Below, in pieces: positions 36,445 to 48,130 of a stretch of 64,000 nucleotides of DNA. This DNA is from Nageia nagi. Taxonomy: Eukaryota > Pinophyta. The notes under the pieces were generated by a model that did not search any database, had not been told where the DNA came from, and saw only the letters and a program-made list of their open reading frames with translations. Each line of letters starts with the position of its first letter. Positions within the stretch are counted from its first letter, which is position 1. The translations under genes and the position numbers were made by a program. The DNA lies in assembly GCA_050084985.1 (NCBI GenBank), contig JBITNC010000001.1, forward strand, positions 154,752,001-154,816,000, written 5' to 3'.

Positions 36445-39010
36445 GCCACCCTCTTAGGATGAAGCTTTGTCCTCAAAGCTTGAATTGTGAGAATTGTTGC
36501 TACAACTAATGAAGTATTTCCCATTTTGCATCTTTTGGTGCCATGCCTTGCCACTACATAAGGACTCTTGTGATGGAGCGATTACGAAGCTATCATGAAT
36601 GTTGATCCATAATTGTCTCAGGTACAAGAGACATGAAACACTGGATGAATCTTGGAAGAATTAGGGAGCTCTAGTTTGTATTGAGTTGGGCCAATGCATT
36701 GTAACACCTTGTAAGGACCATAAAACCTTGAGGTCAATTTTTGAGGGCCTTTTCTTTTTAAAGATTTTTGGTGATAAGGTTGCAGCCTTAGAAAGACCAT
36801 GTCATCTACTTGGAACTCTCTTTCCATATGTTGCTTATCAACTTTTTGTTTCATACAGTGTTGTGCTATCTAAAGGTTATCCTTGAGAAAATGAAGAATA
36901 TGATCCCAAGTAACTAAAGCTAAGTCAAATACCTTAACTTTACTGGTACCTATAGCATATTAGGTGACTATTGGTGGAGGTTGAACATACACTACTTCAT
37001 AAGGGATCATCTTGCTAGTAGAATGATAAGATGTATTATACCACCACTCATCTAAGGGAAGCCATCATACCCAATGCATAGGTTGTGCTAATGTTAAATA
37101 ATGTAAATATGTTTCCAAGCATTTGTTGATAATCTTAGTCTAACCATCAATTTGTGGGTGATATGTTGAGCTTAAGTTTAGTTGGGTACCTTGTAGTTTG
37201 AAAAGCTCTTGCCAAAAATGACTTGTAAAAGTGGGATCACAATCACTAACAATCATCTTTAGCATGCCATTTAGTTTGAAAATTATATCTAGGAATAATT
37301 ATGCCATTATCATTGCTTTGTAGGGCAATGAACCAAAATGAGCATATTTGGATAATTGATCAACCACCACTAGAATAACTAATTTACCATGGGATTTAGG
37401 AAGGCCTTCAATGAAATCCATTGAGATATATATCCATGTATGGTTAGGTATGGGAAGAGATTGAAGGAGTCTTGGAGTACCCACTGCCTCACCCTTTTCT
37501 TATTGACACACATCATAAGCTACCATAAACTACTTGATATCCAATTTCATACTTGTCCAATAGAATGATCATGCCACCCACTTATAAGTTTTCAAAAACT
37601 CATCATTTCTTGATGTAGGTATGAAATGCAATTCAGCAAGTATTTCTAATTTACATTTTGAAGGAGTCAGTAACAAAGTTTGGCCTTTGAATCTCAAAAT
37701 ACCATCATGCCATGTGTGGTGTGGTTTACTTGTGGGGTGTTGAGTGATCTATTTTATCAATTTTTGGGTGGAGCTATCCTCTACCCACTCTTGTTTAACT
37801 TTATCCAACCATTAAGGAATATAAAATGAAAGAGCTTAGAATGCTACTTAATCTTCAAATGTTTTGGATAAAGCATCAGTAACCACATTCTCCTTACCTT
37901 TATGGTATACTATCTCATAATCATAACCTAATAGTTTGGTCACCCATTTTTGTTGCTTAGGCATAGAAATGCATTGCTCAATGAAAAATTTCAAACTATG
38001 ATGATTTGTGAGGATGATGAAATGGTGACCAATGAGATATGGTCTCCAACATTGAACTACATGAATGATGGCAAGCATTTGTTTTTCATAAGTGGATTAA
38101 CCTAAATTTTTTCTAGAGAGTGCTCTACTATTGAATGCTAAGGGATGCCCCTCTTGCATTAATACTACCCTGATTCCTACTCCATAAGCATCACTTTATA
38201 TATAAAAGTTTTATAAAAAACTAGCATTGCTAATATCAGGGTGGTATACATTGCCTCCTTGAGCTTAAGGAAGGCTACCTCAGCTTGAGGGGACCATTGA
38301 AAAGCATTCTTTTTCAATAACATGGTTAGAGGTGCTACAAGCTTGCCATAATCCTTCGCAAATTTCCTATAATAGCATATCAACCCCAAGAATCCTTGAA
38401 GACTTTTCAAATATGTAGGAATAGACTAATTCTACATGTTAATAATCTTCTATGGATCCACCTTAACTCCCTCTTTAGATATAACATGGCCTAAGTAGTC
38501 AATTTCCCTCTTACTAAATGAACATTTTGATTTTTTTACATATAGCTAGTGTTCCTTCAAAATTTGTAAGGTTTAGTCAACATATACCACATGTTCTTGC
38601 CATGTCTTACTATAGATCAAGATATCATCAAAGAAAACTAAAATGAACTTCCTAGGAACAGATGAAACACCTAATTCATTAAACTTTGAAATATGGATGG
38701 GGCATTTGTGAGGCCAAAAGGCATGACCAAGAACTCATAATGGTCCTTATGGGTGTGAAATACAATTTTTGGTATATCCTCCTCCTTAAGGTAGATTTGT
38801 GATACCCAAATCATAGGTCCCACTTGGATAAACATCTTGCCCCATGTAGTTCATCCAATAATTCATTAATGATCGAGATGGAAAATTTGTATTTGATGGT
38901 AATTTTGTTGAGGGCCCTAAAATCCACACACATACACCATGAACCATCTTTCTTATGAACCAATATAATTGGAGAAGAATATGAGCTTACATTAGGTTAG
39001 ATTACTCTTA
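36445..39010 (-). pseudogene. R2 pol, copy 3: RT, RNase H, integrase, chromodomain
   Basis: The integrase C-terminus is open for 78 codons (36854-36618) and ends HPVFHVSCT. The integrase core start [18 protein letters not shown] with [13 protein letters not shown] lies at 37484-37299. RNase H is the best preserved of the three: 76 codons at 38078-37848 reading MLAIIHVVQCWRPYLIGHHF, then TNHHSLKFF, VTKLLGYDYEIVYHKGKENV and TDALSKTFED. The RT connection LQGFLGLICYYRKFAKDYGK is open at 38410-38177. RT blocks with VDFRALNK lie near 38930. The NW-type Trp codon is TAG at 38426-38428. It is close to copy 2 but independently mutated. Confidence 0.88.
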
Positions 39011-39599
39011 CATCCAATAGTTCCTTAACCAATTTTTCAATTTCATTTTTCTATAAATAAGGATACTGATAAGGATGAATGTTTGGTGGGTGGATTCCTA
39101 CACCAATTGGATAGCATGATTATGTGATTTCTGGGGTGGTAAGCCCATTGGTTCCTCAAAGGTACTTGAATGCTTACTTAAGATGGTCTACAGATCCTTA
39201 GGCTTTATGATTTTAGATTTGATGATTGATAAAGAGTATAACTATGCTAGCATCCCTTTGCCACATTTTTGTAGGATCTTTTCCATGTGATGTGAGCTCA
39301 CAACTTGTATAGATCCACCTTGTAATCCCCTAAAAGTATGCTCTTGTTCATCTATTTTAAAGGTCATCCATATCTCTACAAAATTGCACTATATAGTGCC
39401 TAAAGTCCTTAACCATGGAACCCCCAAAACTATATCACATCCACCAAGTGGTAAAGTGTACATGTTTATTTTCAAAGTATAGTGGTCCATGCTCAATTTG
39501 ACATTGTGACATGTGCTTTTACATGCTATTTTTCCTCCATTCCCAACCATAACTTCAAAATTATTTGTAGGGTGAATGTAATAGTTGGCAACCTTATCG

Positions 39600-40920
39600 A
39601 CTCATGGATCAATGAAATTATGAGTACTTCTTGAATCCAACAATATTATGAGAGGGCATTTTTTAAAAATCCCTTTGACCTTCATAGTTTGAGGGTTGGT
39701 AATTCCTACCAATGCATTGTAAGATATAATTGGGGCCTCCTCATCTAGAATTTCCTCTGTAGCCTCTTCAAGTGTACTCTCATATTTCTCCTCACTAGGA
39801 GCATCAGCATCAAGAAAATATAACTTTTGTTATGTACAATGATGACCATGAACAAATTTCTCATCATAATTATAGCACAAGCCCTTCTTTCGATGCTCTT
39901 CCATTTCCTCCCATGTCAACTTCTTAGTTTGCATTGTGCAATTCGATGGTGGGGCACATGTGTTATTAGAGGAATGGGAAATATTATGTGTTTTGGTGAA
40001 TGGAGGTCTTGCATTTCATCTACGAGCATTGGCTTTATCTTTAGTGAGCTTTGCCAAGGTAATAGCATCCATCATAATTTTGGGATTAAACATTTTGACC
40101 TCTAGTTTAATTTCTTCCTTTAAGCCACTAATAAAACTTGTGCAAAATGCATTGTCCAACCCCTTTATGTGATTTGCTAATTTTTAAAATTGATTTTGAT
40201 ATTCTTTGACTATTGTAGTTTGACATAACTTGATCAATGCCCCTGTGAAATCTTCATAGTCACTAGAACCAAAATAGATCAATAATTTTTTAGTGAATTC
40301 ATCCCATGAAGGAGCAGGATGCATTTTTGAGTATCATTGGTACCATTGGAAAGCCTCATGGTCCAAATGAAAATTTTCCATGTGCACCTTCAAATCCTTT
40401 GGAATTTTGTTCAATGTGAAATACTATCTAGCCTTATAAATCTAGCTAGTGGGATTATCTTTATCAAATCAGGGAAAATCCAATTTGGTTGTGCATGGAA
40501 GAATGAAACCACCTTATTAGCTTTGAAAGTTATGATGATGTATGCATTATTGGTATGACTAAGACTTAGTTGAACACTATCAAGGGTTTGTATTTAGATT
40601 TATATTTATTAGGTTTATACCCTAAATGTACTAGTAAGTGTATCTACCATTTGTTGGATCCTAGATTGAAATATCATCATGGTAGGATCAACTTGTGCTG
40701 CTATTTGAGATCTTGTTTTAGGTGCCATTTCTAGAAATTGCTATTCTTGAAGCTGATATTTTTAGAAATTACTATTTTTTGGAAGTGCTTGAAAAAGTGT
40801 ATGGCTGTAATATATCAAAATGATCAACTTGAAAAGATGATCACAATGGGCTAGGTCTGTTGATGATTATTTTTGAACTCCTAAACTTTTTTTACATATA
40901 TGGGTCTATCTACTTTTGTT
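39600..40920 (-). pseudogene. R2 protease and partial gag, copy 3
   Basis: The protease segment (LLDS motif) lies near 39660-39600 and the degraded knuckle at about 39890-39840. Gag continues to the deletion junction near 40920. It keeps the gag segment missing in copy 1. Plus-strand open frames here are antisense shadows. Confidence 0.75.
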
Positions 40921-40925
40921 ACATC

Positions 40926-43900
40926 TATGTTGAGAAGTGAACACCAAAATTTTTTATCAAGGTTGGTTACCCTAGGTTTCTTGACCAATCTTGCCATGTG
41001 AGTGCTAAACTAGCAAGAAGCATTATTAAACTCATTTAGGATCACCTAGTTCATTCCTAGAATATTGAGTGGTAAACTAAAAAAAAAAATAGGTCTAAAA
41101 TTTAGGGTTCTGGTTGATAAGAATAGTGGATGCATTACAATAGCAAACTATTATTGCATGGTAGTAGATTGCTATCACCCGGTAGTAGATTGCTATTTCT
41201 TAATAGCAGCAGACTACTACAAATCTCTTTAAATTTGCCAAAAAAAATCTGCATAACTTTTTTAAGATTCAAATTCACCTTTGTAATTTTTAAATTTATT
41301 TTTAAAATTACTTTACCTAATAATCCAATTCACTAAAAAATTTCCAAGTTACTTTTTAGGAAGGGCTCTTAAAATGAACCCTAACATAGTTTTCCAATGA
41401 TTTAGGTATGTATCTAAAGAACTCAAGGAATTATCTAGATTGCCTATGGATGTATATAAATGACTATGAATAATGAGTCATACATGCCATACAATATAAT
41501 TGTGTTTATTAATTAGATTTCATAATAATAGTACTATATATTAAATAAATAAAATATATAATAATTAAATAAATGTACAAACTAAGTTATCCAAATAGAT
41601 ATATTATTTTTTTATTATGTTAAATAAATCCTTTATAATATAACACATCCACATAAGGCATAATATAACATATACAAGTGTATTAGGCACATAATTTGTA
41701 TTGTATTTGTGAAGATCCAACATATGTGGATGTAAGAAATGTGAGTATGATTAAAGATACTTGGATAAGGGTATTTTGCACACTCCAAAGACTTGATATA
41801 CATATTTCTCTTAGGTTAATTTGAAGTATCTAAGAGATAAATAAAATCTATAGAGAATTCTTTAAGTGGCATTTCACATTGGTTGGGATCTCACCTAGCT
41901 TTGAACCTATTCTAGATTAATTCATAAACTATTACCTAAGATTATTTGATACTAAAATATTGACATGGTCCCTTAGAATAAATATGTAATATGATTTATT
42001 GAGGAAGTGTATTGTCCCATGAGTTATGGGTAGTCAAATACAATAAACTACTAATTCCTATATTAAATACCAAGATACTACTAGTAATGAATAAAAATAT
42101 ATTTAAAGCTAATTGTTAATAATTATATATTATTATATTCTAAATAGGTTGTAAAAATATTTTTTGTAATCTTCTTATTTTTTACTTGCTTACGCAAAAA
42201 TTCATTTATTTAATGTTATCTCTTATGTTGGTGGTTAATGGATTTATTCTAAAGTTTAACTTGCATGAATTAAACTTCATTGCTTCTTAATGTTGTAATT
42301 GGTATAAAAAGGCTATTATACTTTATGCATTTTTATTATGTAATAAATTTCTAATCCCTTATGATTGAACTTAATTTACTATAACTTTAGCATATAAACT
42401 ATATATATTGATCTCCTTTTATTGTTACTATTTATGATGTTTTTTAACATTTATAGGATGTTTTGAAGGGTTTTAAGTATTCCTATGTGGGGTTTACCAA
42501 GCTTTATCAATGCATATCCTCTTACAATTAAAAGTATGTTGAAAATCATGCATAGAGTTTCATAGGGTTTATTTCAACATTTTAAAATATTTTATTATTT
42601 TTCTATATAAAATAAATAAAATATATAAAAAAACTATGTTATTGAATCTAAACATTAGTAGTGTTTCCATTCGTTTTCAATTTTCAAAAGTTGTGCAAAC
42701 TATATACGTATTTATATGGTTCTCCATTATAACCAAGAACAAAGAGAGCATATTCCATAATATTATTTATAATACCTTTTAAGCTTTATTAATATCATTT
42801 ATAAATTATGCATGTATTTCTCATAGATAATATAATTTTATTCTAAAAATAAGGTAGGATTGGAATTATGCCAAACTAAAACATAAGATCTCCTTATTTT
42901 ATTCTTGAATTTAATAATTTTGATAAGAAGATAAATTAAAATATACCATGATGCTTATGATTTTGTAAAGTATGTATATATTTTACAAGTATGCATAATT
43001 TTTCAATAAATATTTATAGTAAAAATTATTATGTATACCCCATAGCAATTCATAAGATAAAAGTCCTTCATGATGTCAAATAATTTATTGAATTGATTAC
43101 CTTCAATATCATGCTAATAATTAAAATTATTTGATAAGAATCAAATAAGAATATAAATATCATGATGTAGAGGATTTATTTATTTTTAATGAATTATTAA
43201 ACATAAAAGGCCTTCACTTTATTTTACTTATAAAGTATTCAATTTTTCATTATTATTGATATCTTCAAAGATAACAATGTTAGGATTGGATTGAATTATG
43301 AATGACAATAAATTCTAGAGTGGAATACATAATAATATCAATTTTGGATTAAGATATGATGGTTCTAGAAGCAAAACATTGTAAAATTAATTAATGAGTT
43401 TGATCCTTTAATTATCCAAATCATGCTCTAGAAGATGCTGAAATCCTATTACTAATATTACTAATGAAGCGATCACTTTATAATTGCTATTTACCATTCT
43501 TAGTTTAGTTTAATGATAACCAAGGGTAATCAATTCTTTATTGATAGTGTGAACAATATGGTGTACATGAGGGAATATGATGAATGCTAATGGTAATATT
43601 GCAAGATGTACTTCGATAATAATTGAGAGAAATATAATTTGATTTATATTTTATGAAAAGAATATTAAGGGAAAAATAACTTACTATGTTGAAACTAATG
43701 ATATTTATCCTAATATTCTTAAGGGAACCTTTCATTTATGTTTATGGTTTAAGAGAGATAAGCAATTATATTCATGTTTGAAAAAAAAATGATTAAAATT
43801 AGAGTGTTATGAAAAGAGTAATATATTTAGGAGAAAATAAATATCGTGAATGATATAAATTATATACAATTTAAAAATACAACATGTAAGGATACATATT

Positions 43901-45826
43901 AAGTCATAAAGGGAACTATAAAAGTTGTATACCCTTATGGACCAAAAGGAAGAGAGCTCCTAATATATATGGTAAAATACAAAGATATATGGATCATGAG
44001 AAGATTGTGATATTGGACTCAGAATAATACTTTTTATTACTATTTAATTTTCTATTATGCCAATTTATTTATATATATAGACACACACATATCAAATGTT
44101 AGTTAAAAGGTAGAACTAGTAATTGTAGTAATTAATATTAACCTTACTATTAACTAATAGTTGCCTTACATTTATTAAAAATTATCAATAATAATGTGAA
44201 GGATTAAAACTTATTTACTAATATTAATATTAAAGAGCATTATCAATTTATAATCACCAATAATTATAATTTATTATATTCAAATTGATAGATGTACATA
44301 GCTAGTTAATGATCACTAAGTGTTGAACTAGTAATTGACTATAAGTATCAATAATGATGATATACAAAATAACAATTCTAAGTTTAAGATAAGGAATAAT
44401 AATGATGATGATGAAAATTCCAATGACAAGGGAATTGATTGTGAAAGAGCTAAAAAGGTAATAACAATATCTAATAACTTCATGGTAATTTAGATTATTA
44501 TTTACAATATAATTATTCCATTTAAATAAGTGAATGATGAATATTTTAATTTCTTAACACATTCATATCCATTTATTATAACATATTAGGTTGACTTGTT
44601 ATAATATTTCCTATTGATGTATCCATAATAATTTTGTAAAATAGTTGGAATGGCTCCAAATCAAGTCACATCCCCAACAAGCAAGCCATTTAGAGGAAGA
44701 CATCCATAATAAGTAATTGATGTAGAGAAAGATATATACCTAAGTAAAATATAAGTTATGAATTCAAGTTAGGTGTGTATATAATATTTTTACTATTAAA
44801 ATAATTATAAATATATAAATATTTTATATTAGATTCAACATATTTTTAGATTTAACTTACGTTTCCTTCAAGAAATGGTTTTGATTGGTATGTTTGTGCA
44901 GAGGATGTTGTGTTGCAAATGTTAATTATCATGCTACATCATTTCAATTAAGCATGTTGTAGTAAGATGAGCCCATTAGTTTAGGAGGATATAACTAATT
45001 TACATCTCATTTGGTCTTTATTATATGATCAAATAGTTGATTATGCATGTTCTTATATGCATCGAGCAAGAAGCTTAATTTTAAATTGTTTTAAAAAAAA
45101 TAATCTTTTTCATTTTGATGCAACTTGCACACATAACATATCCTTGTCATATCTTTTAGATGTTAACATTTAATGTATTAGACTTTATATTATTTTTATC
45201 ATCTTAGTATCTCGACATTATTAGTATTTCAGTATTATTAGTATTTCTCACATCAACATTAACTTCCCTCATTTAGATGTTATGTCCTACATCTTTTTGA
45301 CTAATTAATTGATAAATATATTATAAATCAAAAACTTTAACTATGCATTGAAAACTAATTCTTTAACTAGCAACACTTATCCCATTATATTATCTATAAA
45401 TTAAAAAATATCCTCAAATTTATTCTCTTTAATACCTCTTTTAAAATAAAATAAAATAAAAATTATTTATTAAAAAAAACAAAATCATATTTACAAAAAC
45501 CACAATTCTACATTATGTAACCATTATATTATAATACCATCCAATTATAATGCTCTTCGTAAATAATGAAATTTTAAATCACCTCATAACTAAACATCTA
45601 ATATTGAATAATTTTTGTAATAGAGGTCCAAATTCAAAGTCTATTATCCTCTCCACAATTTAATAGCTGGGGGAGTTCAAATACTTTCCAAATCTACTTA
45701 CAATCCATGTACACTTTACATGGAAGTTCAAACTTCCAGATAACCCTAACATCAATACTACTTGATTATTGACAGCTATTCTGCAAGTCCAGATGTTTAC
45801 AGATCAATTAAGCCTGGAAAATCGTC
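40926..45826. other. AT-rich upstream region of IQD gene, copy 3
   Basis: No gene recognised. It begins at the 1.6-kb deletion junction and contains the ~21-bp repeats at 41140-41220. It carries roughly 1-2% private substitutions against copy 2. Just upstream of the gene an 18-bp segment is missing: TAATAGCTGGGGG at about 45661 against a version with two ATAGCT hexamers in copies 1 and 2. Any IQD promoter lies here, but no TATA box could be assigned with confidence. Confidence 0.6.
41140..41220. repeat. ~21-bp tandem repeats, copy 3
   Basis: Equivalent to 11525-11608 and 26725-26808. Confidence 0.75.
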
Positions 45827-46998
45827 ATGATGATATCGAGACTCTCATCTCCATATCGAAACTCACCTCTTCGCAACTCACTTTTGTTTGGACACCATGG
45901 CCTTCAAAGTCTTGAGGTGCCCATTGCAAGGGTTTCTTTTATATCCAAGAAGCAACATTGTCAGATCTCCGCCATCATGGCCGGGTTCAAACATTACGTT
46001 AAGAGGATTATCAAATCCTCTTTCCCGTCCAGGAAAGCATCAGCATTTCGTAGATCTGCCATAACACAAACAAAGGAGGATGCTAATTACGCATTGCAAA
46101 TAGCCAAAGCAACTGTTGCCTCAACAAGGAAGCCCAAGCAAATTCGGATTTCCAATCACAATCAGATTCAATCTGCAGAAGAACGTGCTGCCATTAAAAT
46201 CCAAGCAATATACCGAGGCCATCTAGTAAGTAAAAACATTTAGCAAATATTTTTCTTGCATTCAGTTTTTGTGATGGGATCAGTCTGTACTCATAGGTAA
46301 TTTATGTATGTATATAAAAACTTAGTGAATTCTTAAAATTATCAGGCGGTCATAAGAAGGAAATGTATCTGTAAAGAAAGTGATCTCTTCTTAATCATAC
46401 ATGAATAATTATAATTATATCTTGGTGATGGATCATGGCCCAGCGTTGTCTGTCTGGGATGTTGGTTGGGTTATGTTCATAATTTGCTTGATTGGGTTTT
46501 GCTTATGATTGATATTCCACAGTAAAAGTAAAATATATTAATACACGGAGATCAATCTATTTATGGGATAATTGTAATAAATCATATGTTTCTTAGTAAA
46601 GATGGAAGATACTCAGCAAGATCAACACATAATCAATTCAACTAACAAAATATTTGAGACACAGTTAAACTACATAATATTTGTTCCGTACTCACAGAAC
46701 ATATCCATAAAATTTATCTAAATCTTCGATGAACCATCCCATGGAATGACCTCACTGAGCAGTCCATGCCCACTTCTGGAATCATTCATCAGTGTTTTCT
46801 ACATAACCTAGATTTAATTGTTTTTGCAGGCAAAGCAGGCGTTTCATGCGTTGAAAGCATTGGTGAAACTGCAGGCGATGTTTAGAGGGTATTTAGTGAG
46901 GCGACAAGTGCACGTTGCTTTTAGACGCATGGAGACGTTGATGGACCTGCAAGCCCGGATTCGATCCAAACAAATCTTCATGACATTACCCATTCACA
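45827..46998 (+). CDS. IQD-like: IQD (IQ67-domain calmodulin-binding) gene: exon 1, intron, exon 2; 3' part not found
   Basis: Exon 1 is 45827-46225 (133 codons), intron 46226-46829 (604 bp, GTAAGT...TTTTTGCAG), exon 2 from 46830. The phase-0 intron splits the first IQ motif region, the conserved position in IQD genes. Across the junction three IQ-type motifs appear: IQAIYRG (Q126), LQAMFRGYLVR (Q148) and LQARIRS (Q174). Their spacing of 22 and 26 residues is exactly that of the IQ67 domain. IQD proteins bind calmodulin and act as plant microtubule/membrane-associated scaffolds; that is family knowledge. Residue 52 is Gly (MAGF) where copies 1 and 2 have Trp. Exon 2 either ends at donor GTGAGT (46999), continuing to exons not recognised here, or reads on to a stop at 47049-47051, giving a short protein. 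Family members are usually longer, with a C-terminal DUF4005. Confidence 0.82.
46226..46829 (+). other. IQD intron 1
   Basis: 604 bp, donor GTAAGT, acceptor TTTTTGCAG. The tandem-repeat breakpoint (CTCA, 46751-46754) lies 76-79 bases before the acceptor, so copies 1 and 2 lost only the last ~80 bp of the intron plus exon 2. Confidence 0.88.
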
Positions 46999-47051
46999 GT
47001 GAGTGTGCGGCCACTCCATTTAGGGGTGGGGTGGTTTGGGGTGGAGTGTAA
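46830..47051 (+). CDS. IQD-like: IQD exon 2 (single copy), with two possible ends
   Basis: Opens in phase 0 with AKQAFHALKALVKLQAMFRG, then YLVRRQVHVAFRRMETLMDL and QARIRSKQ: IQ motifs 2 and 3 of IQ67. This is the only exon 2 in the window, shared by up to three first exons. A donor-like ACA|GTGAGT at 46999 fits continued splicing (169-bp exon). Reading through it adds a Gly/Val-rich tail (PFRGGVVWGGV) that does not resemble IQD proteins and then stops. I favour splicing. No later exon was found to the right, so the gene is either truncated or continues beyond a very long intron. Confidence 0.8.
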   Translation, partial: AKQAFHALKALVKLQAMFRGYLVRRQVHVAFRRMETLMDLQARIRSKQIFMTLPIHSECAATPFRGGVVWGGV

Positions 47052-47540
47052 GGTTTTCAAAGGGACTACAGAAGATGGGAAAACAATAAAATGTAGTCTT
47101 TGTTATGACTCTTATGTGGGATGTTTAATAGTTTATGAGGTTTGGAATATAATATTTTTTTATAATTGTTGCAATTTCATGTACACAATTGGATTACGTT
47201 GGCTCTTAGAATTCTAATTTTGATTTCTTTGGAACTCGTTTCAACAAAAATATAAAAACATAATTTATTTAAGGATCTTACATTATTAAGAGATCAAAGG
47301 GATTAGATGTTGATATTGATCAAAGAATAAGTTCATAGTTAAAATTTTCAATTAGATTAAATCAATAAATAAAATAAACAAGATGATATATAATTTTTGA
47401 AATTTAAAAAAGTTAAATCCATATAGATAGTGTGTGAAGTTGTAAATTATATATCTATAATGACAATATGCTAAAGTCAAATGCCTCGAACTTGATGAAG
47501 TTTTTCAAGCAAATAGTATTTGATTATTAAATAATGTAGA

Positions 47541-47608
47541 TCTTGTCTATTTGATTATTACTTATCTTTCACTAATGATCTAGATCTTGTCTATTTGATT
47601 ATTAAATA
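47541..47608. repeat. Short direct repeat TAGATCTTGTCTATTTGATT
   Basis: Two copies of a ~24-bp sequence (about 47541 and 47580), with a partial third TATTTGATTATTAAATAATG upstream at about 47518. Confidence 0.75.
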
Positions 47609-47984
47609 ATATTCTCTACTCAGTACATATAAACTAGAGCAAACCTCATAATGAAATAGGTCCTTATCACATCTGTAACTATTCTAAATTACTATATGAT
47701 ATAAAAAAAGTGAACATCATTGGTTTATATCCATAAATAATATAATTTTTATTTATGTATACTTAAATAAAATTATTGGTTTTTATTATTTTATCTATAT
47801 GTTTTCTAAAATATCAACCATATGATTATTATTTTCAATTTTATATCTATTAAAAATTCATAAAATATTGCGGTAGTTTTCCAAAAAAAATATGAGTGTT
47901 ATTTATCCCTTCAATGAAATCATTTAAAGGAGGTAAATATATAAAAGTAAACTCTATGAAAATTATATGAATTTATTTTATGAG

Positions 47985-48130
47985 TTTACAAGTTTGTGCA
48001 AGGCAATGGCCACTCATCATATGTTACATATCCACCTTCTTGTGAGGGGGGGTTTTGAACGTGGGTCCTCTCATTATCCACTTGAGAGATTTCAACTACC
48101 CCTCTCTCCAACTCCTTTACACATGGTAGA
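47985..48130 (-). mobile_element. Possible tRNA-derived SINE remnant
   Basis: On the minus strand an A-box-like TAGTTGAAATC (48098-48088) is followed about 28 bp later by a B-box match GTTCAAAAC (48060-48052; consensus GTTCRANNC), with GAGAGGACCCAC between. Spacing and the flanking GGGG are typical of plant tRNA-derived SINE heads. The A box lacks the final G, and I see no clear poly(A) tail or target duplication. Confidence 0.35.

Larger units (their letters stand above)
36033..40925 (-). mobile_element. R2 chromovirus, copy 3, 5'-truncated
   Basis: 3' LTR at 36033-36443 (one base longer than the others), then pol, protease and part of gag. The sequence breaks off at about 40920, where a stretch matching copy 2 near 24902 is joined to one matching copy 2 near 26513. 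The rest of gag, the PBS and the 5' LTR are lost. The short filler ACATCTAT at the join is not in copy 2. Confidence 0.9.
32359..46750. repeat. Tandem repeat unit, copy 3
   Basis: Third unit, 14,392 bp. Its right end is not a junction: intron sequence continues past CTCA at 46751-46754 into CTGAGCAG, so this copy holds the original right-hand breakpoint context. It carries a private ~1.6-kb deletion at about 40920 that removes the 5' end of R2. Confidence 0.92.
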
